A DNA stretch of 7,990 nucleotides from Dokdonella_A sp035760865 (GTDB lineage Bacteria > Pseudomonadota > Gammaproteobacteria > Xanthomonadales > Rhodanobacteraceae): NCBI GenBank assembly GCA_035760865.1, contig DASTSE010000457.1, positions 1 through 7,990 on the forward strand, in the 5' to 3' direction. The position numbers and the translations under genes were made by a program. This document shows positions 1 through 6,300 of the stretch, one piece after another. The notes under the pieces are model-generated. The model was not told the DNA's origin, searched no databases, and saw nothing but the letters and a program-made list of their open reading frames with translations. Each line of letters starts with the position of its first letter. Position 1 is the first letter of the stretch.

Positions 1-126
1 CCGTACCTGAGCGGCAACAATGAAACATGCTCGTTCAGCGCGCCGACCGCGGGCACCTACCACGTGCGCGTGCGCGCGTACGCGACGTTCTCGGGCGTCA
101 CCCTGACGCCGAGCTTCACGCCGTAA
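1..126 (+). CDS. C-terminal end of an exported protein with a PPC-type domain (partial, 5' end outside the window)
   Basis: Frame 1 is open from the first base to a TAA at 124-126 and encodes 41 residues. The visible sequence contains NNETCSFSAPTAGTYHV, then VRVRAYATFSGVTL, and ends in SFTP. This is the typical last third of a bacterial pre-peptidase C-terminal (PPC) domain: a Cys-containing strand, a 'P.AGTY.V.VR.Y..FSGV.L' strand pair, and the end of the protein. PPC domains are small beta-sandwich tails on secreted proteases and other hydrolases of Xanthomonadales and related bacteria, and they are often removed after secretion. The enzyme that carries this tail cannot be identified because its catalytic part lies upstream of the window. 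A strong terminator follows 35 bases after the stop, so this is the last gene of its transcript. The domain call is fairly secure; any guess of protease is inference only. Confidence 0.8.
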   Translation, partial: PYLSGNNETCSFSAPTAGTYHVRVRAYATFSGVTLTPSFTP

Positions 127-161
127 GCGGAACGCACCACGTCACGGAAGGCGATCGAACG

Positions 162-192
162 ACGGCGGCCGGTGCGAACCGGCCGCCGTTTT
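162..192 (+). terminator. Rho-independent terminator of the PPC-domain gene
   Basis: A perfect 12-base-pair stem (162-173 pairing with 178-189) encloses the four-base loop GCGA, a GNRA-type tetraloop. A short T run (189-192) follows directly. It lies 35 bases past the stop of the upstream partial gene and points the same way. Read on the minus strand it has no T run, and it lies about 170 bases beyond the asparaginase stop, so it probably serves the plus strand only. The remaining 193-358 stretch before the asparaginase stop shows no convincing gene, and no terminator for the minus-strand operon was found there. Confidence 0.88.
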
Positions 193-358
193 GCCGTCCG
201 GCTGCGCGAGTCGAAGTCCGCCGGCCGCGGCGGCTGGCTTCCGCACCCGAGTCGGCCGATGCGCGGATCGGCGGATCGAGCCGCAGCGCCGGGTGCGCCT
301 GCCTTCGGCCGCGCAGCGCGTCGAAGCGACCGCTCGTGCGCCGCCTGCGGTGGCCGAT

Positions 359-847
359 TCAGGCCTGCGCTTCGAAGCGGTTCGCGTCGCGGTTCTTGCG
401 CACGCGCGCGGGATCCCAGATGCGTCCGTTCATCGCGATGTAGACGCCGTCAGGCAAGGTCTGCACGGCGCCGACCGCGCAGCCGATGTTGAACACGGCG
501 TCCGAGCCCTTGAACAGCGCGGGATTGAGCGCGCCCGTAAGCACGACGACCTTGCCCGCGAGCCCGGCCAGCGCCTGCGCGGTCTCGACCATCGTGTCGG
601 TGCCGTGCGTGACGAGCACGTGGCGGTGCGGCTGGCCCGCGATCGCGGCGCGGATCGCGGTGCGATCGTCGTCGGTCATGTGCAGGCTGTCCTTGCGCAG
701 CACCGGCAGCACTTCGAACGTGAACGCGACGCCGAGCGCTTCGAGGATCTCGCCGATCTGCGGCTCGCCGATCTGGAACGTCGACTTGTCGTCGAAGTAG
801 ATCTTGTCGATCGTGCCGCCTGTCGTGACGATGGTGAGGTGCTGCAT
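359..847 (-). CDS. Single-domain (short) asparaginase-like protein
   Basis: 162 residues, read from ATG at 847-845 to TGA at 361-359. It matches the N-terminal catalytic domain of bacterial L-asparaginases, which hydrolyse asparagine to aspartate and ammonia. Visible motifs are TTGGTIDK at residues 8-15, with Thr12 at the position of the nucleophilic threonine; HGTDTMVET at 81-89, with the Thr83-Asp84 pair; VLTGAL at 102-107; GSDAVFN at 114-120; and a C-terminal Lys151 that lines up with the lysine of the Thr-Asp-Lys triad. The usual second domain is absent: type I and II enzymes are about 330 residues, this one is half. Short 'asparaginase domain' proteins of this size are a known bacterial type whose substrate is not well defined, so true asparaginase activity is not assured. 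An AGGAA ribosome site (minus strand, 862-858) lies 10 bases before the ATG. The gene follows the dehydrogenase stop by 40 bases, suggesting co-transcription. There is no signal peptide, so it is probably cytoplasmic. Confidence 0.9.
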   Translation of the reverse strand: MQHLTIVTTGGTIDKIYFDDKSTFQIGEPQIGEILEALGVAFTFEVLPVLRKDSLHMTDDDRTAIRAAIAGQPHRHVLVTHGTDTMVETAQALAGLAGKVVVLTGALNPALFKGSDAVFNIGCAVGAVQTLPDGVYIAMNGRIWDPARVRKNRDANRFEAQA

Positions 848-887
848 GGGGCGGATGTTCCTGCGCTGGACGACGCGTCGGCGCGCG

Positions 888-2534
888 TCAGGGGGCGCAA
901 TTGTCGGCCAGCAGCGCGTCGACGTCCACCGCGGTGGCCAGGCGCGACAACCCTTCGGCCGCGAAGGCGTCGAGCGCGGCGAGCGCGCGTCGTTCGCCGC
1001 GCTCGCGCATCGCCCAGGCAGCGTGGCGCGCGAGCACGGCCGCCGCGAAACCGCGCGCGAGCGTCAGCGCGAAGCCGCGCGCGCCCGCTTCGAGCGCGTC
1101 GCGCGACGCACGCCGCTGCGCATGCCACGCGCGCGCCGCGTCGAGGCAGGCGGCGATGCCGTGGCGGTCGCCGTCGGCTTCGGCGAGCAGCGACCGTGCC
1201 GCGCGCGCGAGCGCATCGACGCCGTCCGCGCCGAGCGCGCGCAGCACGTCGAGTGCGAGCACGTTGGTCGTGCCTTCCCAGATCGGGAACACCTGTGCGT
1301 CGCGCAGCAGCTGCGGGATGCCGGTGTCCTCGATGTAGCCGGCGCCGCCGAACGCCTCGCACGTCTCGCTCGCGACGCGCACGGCGAGGCGTCCGGTCCA
1401 GAGCTTCGCGAGCGGCGTCAGCACGCGCAGCAGGATGCGTTCGTCCGGCGACGCCTGCGCGCCGCGGCCGAGCAGCGCGGCGACGAAGAAGACGAAATGG
1501 AACGCGGCCTCGAACTCGGCCGCGAGTGCGGCGAGCGTCGCGCGATGCAACGGCTGCAGCGCGAGCGGCCGCCCGAACGCCTCGCGCCGACGCGCGTAGT
1601 CGCACGCGAGCGCGATGCAGCGGCGCATCGTCGCGAGCGCGCAGACCGCGTTCCAGGTGCGCGTCACGTTGAGCATCGGCGCGATGAGACGCACGCCGTG
1701 CGCGGGCTCGCCGACGGGCGTCGCGAGCGCGCCGTCGAGGTGGATCTCCGCGGTCGGCAGTTCGCGCGTGCCGAGCTTGTCCTTGAGGCGATCGATGCGG
1801 ATGCCGTTCCAGCGGCCGTGCGCGTCGTGCGTCTCGACCAGGAACAGCGCGAGCGCGTCGGTGCCTTCGCCGGCGCCCTCGGGCCGTGCGAGCGCGAGCG
1901 CCATCTCGCCGACGACGGCCGAGGTGAACCACTTGCGTCCGTGCAGCCGCCATGCGCCGTCGCGCTCTCGCCGCGCGACGGTGCCCGTGCGGGCGACGTC
2001 GGAGCCGCCTGCGGTCTCGGTCATCCATTGCCCGGACAGCCACAGCCGCGCGGGATCGCGCGCGAGCAGGCGCGGAACGGCGCGTTCGATCAGGGCGGCG
2101 TCCCCCGACGCCTTCAACGCGGTCGCGGCACCGTCGCTCATCGCGAGCGGGCAGGTGTAGAACGCGCTCGCGACGTGGTAGAGGTAGACGCGCGCGAACT
2201 GGTCGATGCGCGCGCAGGCGCCGTACGTGGTCTCGTGCCCCGCGGCGACGAGGCCATAGCGCGTCGTCATCGCCGCGCCGGCGCGCCACGCCGGCGTGAC
2301 GTCGATGCGATCGATGCGTTCGCCCCACGCGTCCCACTGCCGCAGGGTCGGCACGGGCGCCGCTGCCGCGCGCGCGTCGGTCCAGGCCTGCGCCGCGTGC
2401 GCACCCAGCTCGTCGAGGTCGCCCTCGATCGACGCGAGCACGTCGGCGGGCAGGCTGCACGCGAGCATCGCGCGCAGGACCGGATCGTCGCGGTACTGGT
2501 TGCCGAGCTCGGGAGCGCTCTGGATGAAGTCCAT
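888..2534 (-). CDS. AidB-like acyl-CoA dehydrogenase
   Basis: 548 residues, from ATG at 2534-2532 to TGA at 890-888. It is an FAD-dependent acyl-CoA dehydrogenase, a family that forms the alpha-beta double bond of an acyl-CoA and passes electrons to electron-transfer flavoprotein. Length and motifs fit the larger AidB-type subgroup (about 540 residues). These include PAW near residue 81, QWMTETAGGSDV at 169-180 (flavin/substrate loop), RKWFTS at 200-205, RLKDKLGTR at 249-257, CEAFGGAGYIED at 392-403, and IWEGTTNVLALDVLR at 418-432. Glu420 is the candidate catalytic base. An alanine- and arginine-rich helical tail follows from about residue 435, where AidB has its DNA-binding extension, but DNA binding cannot be judged here. 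The reading frame stays open far upstream (to about 3416), but that extension lies over the divergent PycTM-like gene and is arginine-rich. The MDFIQSAPELGNQY start has a family-like N-terminus, although no clear ribosome site precedes it. Substrate unknown; probably first gene of an operon with the asparaginase-like gene. Confidence 0.9.
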   Translation of the reverse strand: MDFIQSAPELGNQYRDDPVLRAMLACSLPADVLASIEGDLDELGAHAAQAWTDARAAAAPVPTLRQWDAWGERIDRIDVTPAWRAGAAMTTRYGLVAAGHETTYGACARIDQFARVYLYHVASAFYTCPLAMSDGAATALKASGDAALIERAVPRLLARDPARLWLSGQWMTETAGGSDVARTGTVARRERDGAWRLHGRKWFTSAVVGEMALALARPEGAGEGTDALALFLVETHDAHGRWNGIRIDRLKDKLGTRELPTAEIHLDGALATPVGEPAHGVRLIAPMLNVTRTWNAVCALATMRRCIALACDYARRREAFGRPLALQPLHRATLAALAAEFEAAFHFVFFVAALLGRGAQASPDERILLRVLTPLAKLWTGRLAVRVASETCEAFGGAGYIEDTGIPQLLRDAQVFPIWEGTTNVLALDVLRALGADGVDALARAARSLLAEADGDRHGIAACLDAARAWHAQRRASRDALEAGARGFALTLARGFAAAVLARHAAWAMRERGERRALAALDAFAAEGLSRLATAVDVDALLADNCAP

Positions 2535-2565
2535 GGTGCGGCGCCGGCAGGAAACGGGCCGGTCC

Positions 2566-2571
2566 ACCTTA
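2566..2571 (-). promoter_or_regulatory. Possible -10 element for the acyl-CoA dehydrogenase operon
   Basis: On the minus strand this reads TAAGGT, matching the TATAAT consensus at three of six positions. It lies 31 bases before the dehydrogenase ATG, in the expected place for a short leader. No good -35 element is visible. This is a weak call, supported mainly by its position in the divergent intergenic region and its similarity to the TAAGAT facing the other way. Confidence 0.25.
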
Positions 2572-2642
2572 CGCGCGGCGCGAGCAGGCGGGCAAGCGCC
2601 GACCGCGGGCCGACGCCGCCGGCGCGCACGCCGGACCTTCGT

Positions 2643-2651
2643 TGCTAAGAT
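2643..2651 (+). promoter_or_regulatory. Possible extended -10 promoter for the PycTM-like gene
   Basis: TGCTAAGAT fits the extended -10 pattern (TG, one base, then a TATAAT-like hexamer with four of six matches). It is one of the few A/T-rich spots in a very G/C-rich gap. It would start RNA about 20 bases before the ATG at 2679. No -35 hexamer is visible at the normal distance, which extended -10 promoters can tolerate. A 6-bp hairpin (2619-2624 with 2629-2634) lies just upstream and could be an operator or chance. Confidence 0.4.
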
Positions 2652-2678
2652 GACGCCCACAGGCGCAGCGAGGCGACG

Positions 2679-3233
2679 ATGGACGAGCATTCCTCCGCCG
2701 CGATGGCGGCATTCGCACGGATTCCCGAACGCAATACCGGCGACAACCTGCTGCGCACCGCGCAGCAGCACCATGTCGCGTTGTCGAGCATGGCCGACAC
2801 GAAGGCGAACATCATCATCACGGTGTCGTCGATCGTGCTCACGATCTCGATGGGGCACGTCAACGATCCCGAACTGCGTGCGTCGGTGATCGTTCTCGGC
2901 TGCTTCACGCTCGCCGCGCTGCTGCTCGCGATCCTCGCAGTGCTGCCGAAATACCGTTCGCTCAAGCTGCACGGCGATCGCATGCCCGCCGACTTCAACC
3001 TGCTGTTCTTCGGCCACTTCTCCGAACTGTCGCGCGAGCGCTACCTCGGCGAGATGGCGCGCGCGCTCGCGCCGGACGGCTCGCCGTACTTCGCCTGGTC
3101 GAACGACATCTATTCGCTCGGCACCTACCTCAGGCGCTACAAGTACCGCTACCTGCGCTACAGCTACCTGTTCTTCCTGACCGGCTTCCTGCTCGCGTCG
3201 GGACTGCAGGGCTGGCGCCTGCTCGTGCACTGA
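2679..3233 (+). CDS. PycTM-type (formerly DUF5706) Pycsar effector-like membrane protein
   Basis: 184 residues, ATG 2679 to TGA 3233, with a GCGAGG ribosome site ending five bases before the ATG. The N-terminal 40 residues are soluble and helical. The motif SSMADTKANIIITVSSIVL (36-54) then leads into a first membrane segment (about 44-60). A second hydrophobic segment lies at 67-90. A soluble stretch contains FNLLFFGHFSELSRERYLGE (106-125). A third hydrophobic segment lies at 161-178 near the C-terminus. The '.D.KA.I.I.V.SI.L' entry to the first helix and the 'NLLFFG.F..L....Y' motif are the marks of the PycTM/DUF5706 family. In Pycsar anti-phage systems a cyclase (PycC) makes cCMP or cUMP, and the PycTM effector responds by damaging the inner membrane. 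No cyclase gene flanks it here: the left neighbour is a divergent metabolic operon and the right neighbour a giant envelope protein. It may therefore be an orphan effector, respond to a cyclase elsewhere, or have a housekeeping role. Family call is good; function is inferred. Confidence 0.8.
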   Translation: MDEHSSAAMAAFARIPERNTGDNLLRTAQQHHVALSSMADTKANIIITVSSIVLTISMGHVNDPELRASVIVLGCFTLAALLLAILAVLPKYRSLKLHGDRMPADFNLLFFGHFSELSRERYLGEMARALAPDGSPYFAWSNDIYSLGTYLRRYKYRYLRYSYLFFLTGFLLASGLQGWRLLVH

Positions 3234-3301
3234 CGCAGCCGCGTCGGCAAACCCCGGATCGCGCGTCGGTCCGTTGCATGCCGCGTTCCGGACCCTCGCA
3301 C

Positions 3302-3306
3302 AAGGA
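3302..3306 (+). promoter_or_regulatory. Ribosome binding site that sets the start of the giant envelope protein
   Basis: AAGGA lies six bases before the ATG at 3313. The same frame is open further upstream from a TTG at 3274, but that start would put 13 extra residues ahead of a complete signal peptide and has no ribosome site. The ATG at 3313 is therefore the better start. Confidence 0.7.
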
Positions 3307-3312
3307 TCGATC

Positions 3313-6300
3313 ATGCGTTCGTTCGCCCGCCTGCTGTTCGCCCTCTGCCTGCCGTTCGCCGCGCACGCCGCGAACGACGTACCCGCCGTGCTCGAACCGT
3401 GGCGAGCCTGGGTCATGCACGACCAGGAATTCCGCGCCTGTCCGCTGATCTCCGGGCACGCGGGCGCGCAGGCCGGCGATTACCTGTGCGCATGGCCGGG
3501 CGTGCTCGCGCTCGCGGCGGACGCGCAGGGCGCGAGCATCGTGCAGCGCTGGCGCGTCGATGCCGAGAGCTGGGTGCCGCTGCCCGGCGACGCCGGGCAC
3601 TGGCCGCAGCAGGTCACCGTCGACGGCCGGCCGGCGGCCGTGGTCGACCGCGAGGGGCCTGCACTGCGCCTCGGCACGGGCAGCCACGAGGTTCGCGCGC
3701 GCATTCCGTGGACGGATCGACCGCAGACGTTGCGCGTGCCCGAAAGCGTCGGCTTGCTCGCCCTGAGCATCGACGGCAAGGCGGTCGCGCCGGTGCAGCG
3801 CGACGGCGACGAGGTCACGCTCGGGCGCGTCGCGGTCGAAGCGCCCGAGGCGGACAGCCTGCAGGTGCGCGTCTACCGCCGTCTCGAGGACGGCGTGCCC
3901 GCGCTGCTGGCGACCCGCATCGAGGTCGCGGTGTCGGGGCAGGCGCGCGAAGAGGTGTTCGGTCCGGCACTGCCGCCCGGTTTCGACCCGTTGTCGCTCG
4001 CGAGCACGTGGCCGGCGCGGCTCGATGCGGATGGCCGATTGCGCGTGCGCGTGCAGCCGGGAAGCGACACGCTCGTGCTCGAGGCGCGCGCGCTCGCGCC
4101 GGTCGACGCGGTGAAGGCGCGCGTTCCGGGCGAACCCTGGCCGCAGCAGGAAATCTGGAGCTACGCGGCCGCGTCGCCGCTGCGCGTGACGGTCGCCAGC
4201 GGCGAACTGCCGGTCGATCCGGCGCAGGCGCAGGTGCCCGCGGAATGGTCGCAACTGCCCGCGTTCGCGCTCGGCGACGGCGCCACGCTCGCGATCGAGC
4301 AGCGCTCGCGCGGCCAGGACCCCGACGCGCGCAACCAACTGCGCCTCGAGCGCGAGATGTGGCTCGATTTCGACGGCCACGGCTGGTTCGCGCGCGACCG
4401 CGTGCGCGGCCGCATGCTGCGCGACTGGCGCCTCGACGTCGCGCCGCCGTTCGTGCTCGAACGCGCGCAGGCGGGCGACGATCCGCTGCTCGTCACGCGT
4501 GGCCCGCAGGCGGGCAGCACGGGGGTCGAGTGGCGCTCGGGTGACGTCGACCTCGGCGCCGGCGTGCGCATCGAGCCGACATCGGCAGCGTGGCCGATCG
4601 CGGGCTGGCAAAGCAATTTCGACGGCATCTCGGCGACCGTGCATCTGCCCGACGGCTATCGCCTGCTCGCGGCGCCGGGTGCGGATTTCGCACGCGGCAG
4701 CTGGGTTTCGGCGTGGACGCTCTACGACGTGTTCGTCGCCGCGGTGCTCGCGCTGCTCGCGTGGCGCCTGCTCGGATGGACCGGCGTCCTCGTCGCGGTC
4801 GCCTATGTCGTGCTCGGCTACCAGGAACCCGGCTCGCCGCGCTGGCTGCTGCTCGCCGCGCTCGGCCTCGGGCTCGCGCTGCGCGCGATGCCCGCCGGGC
4901 GCCTCGCGCGCGTGGTCGAATGGGCGCGCCGCGGCCTGCTCGTGCTGCTCGCGCTCGCCGCGCTGCCGTTCGTCGCCGCACAACTGCGCATGGCGATGCA
5001 TCCGCAGCTCGAAGCCGGCGACGCCGGCCGCGCGATCGATTTCGACTTCGGCGTCGCCCGCCGGCAGGCGATCGCGCCCGTGCCGCGTTCCGAGGAGGAA
5101 AAGCTCGCCGAGGACACGATGCAGAACGAGGCGGTCGTCGCAACGGCACCGCTGCCCGCTTCCGCGCCCGCGGCGCCGCCGCCACCTCCGGCGGAACCGG
5201 CGAAGGCGCAGGCAGCGGGCGGCGTGTTCCGGCACCGCGTCGCGAGCCGGAAGATCGAGCGCTACAGCGAATCGACCGTCCTGCAGACCGGCGCCGGCGA
5301 GCCCGGCTGGACGCGCGGCCGGCGCTACGAACTCGGCTGGAGCGGCCGTGTGGTGCCGGAGCAGACGATGCGTCTGATGATCGCGCCGTCCTGGCTCGTG
5401 CGCATCCTGCGCGTTCTGCTCGTCGGCCTGCTCGCGTGGCTGGTCGCGCGCCTGCTGCAGCCGGTCGTGCGCGCGTGGAAAGCGCCGCCGCAAGCGGCCG
5501 CGGCGGCGTTGGTCGCATTCGTCGCGCTCGCGGCGCCGCACGCGCACGCGCAGGCGTTCCCGCCGGGCGACCTGCTCGCGGGCCTGCGCGCGCGCCTTGC
5601 CGAGGCGCCGAAGTGCGCGCCGAGCTGCGCCTCGTATGCCAACGCGCAGGTCGTCGCGCACGGCGACGAGATCCGCGTCGTGCTCGAGGCGCATGCGCTC
5701 GAACGCGGCGCGCTGCCGCTGCCGAACGGCACGCGCGACCTCGACCTGCGTCGCACGACGCTCGACGGCGTCGCCCAGGACGGCGTCGCGCGTGCCGACG
5801 GTGCGCTCTGGCTCGCCGTGCCGGGTGGCGTGCATCGCATCCAACTCGAGTTTGCCGCGGCTGCGGACAAGCTCTCGCTCGACTTTCCGCTCGCGCCGCC
5901 GCGCGTCGCGTTCGACGGCGACGGCTGGGAGGCGAGCGGCATCGAGGATGCGCACCTGCTCACCGGAACACTCGCGCTCGTGCGCGCACGAGCGAACGGC
6001 GAGCAGGCCGTCGGCAGCACGCAGCAGTTCGCGCCGTACGTGCGCGTCGAACGCACGATCGACCTCGGCCTCGACTGGTCGGTCGCCACCGTGGTCACGC
6101 GGCTCGCGCCGCTCGACGGCGGTTTCACGGTCGCCGTGCCGCTGCTCGAGGGCGAGCACGTGACGAGTGCGGGGTTCAAGGTCGACGATGCGCGCGTCGT
6201 CGTCGCGCTCGGCGACGGCGTGCGTGCGACGAGCTGGGACAGCAAGCTCGACAAGGCCGGCAAGCTCGTGCTCGTGGCCCCGCCGCTCGGCGACCGCGCG

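Noticed and set aside
255..272. Small inverted repeat (6-bp arms) downstream of the asparaginase stop
   Set aside because: It is short, has no T run on the minus strand, and such repeats are common by chance at this G/C content. Not enough for a terminator.
191..2648. Long plus-strand frames opposite the asparaginase and dehydrogenase genes
   Set aside because: They are low-complexity Arg/Ala-rich translations without domains, antisense to two well-recognised genes.
3268..3294. 6-bp inverted repeat between the PycTM-like gene and the giant envelope gene
   Set aside because: It has a 15-base loop, short arms and no T run, so it is not a credible terminator or operator.
3274..3312. TTG start giving 13 extra residues on the giant envelope protein
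   Set aside because: There is no ribosome site before it, and it would place residues ahead of a complete signal peptide. ATG 3313 has AAGGA at good spacing.
2535..3416. Upstream extension of the dehydrogenase frame on the minus strand
   Set aside because: It is open but arginine-rich, covers the PycTM-like gene on the opposite strand, and lies before a family-like N-terminus starting at 2534.
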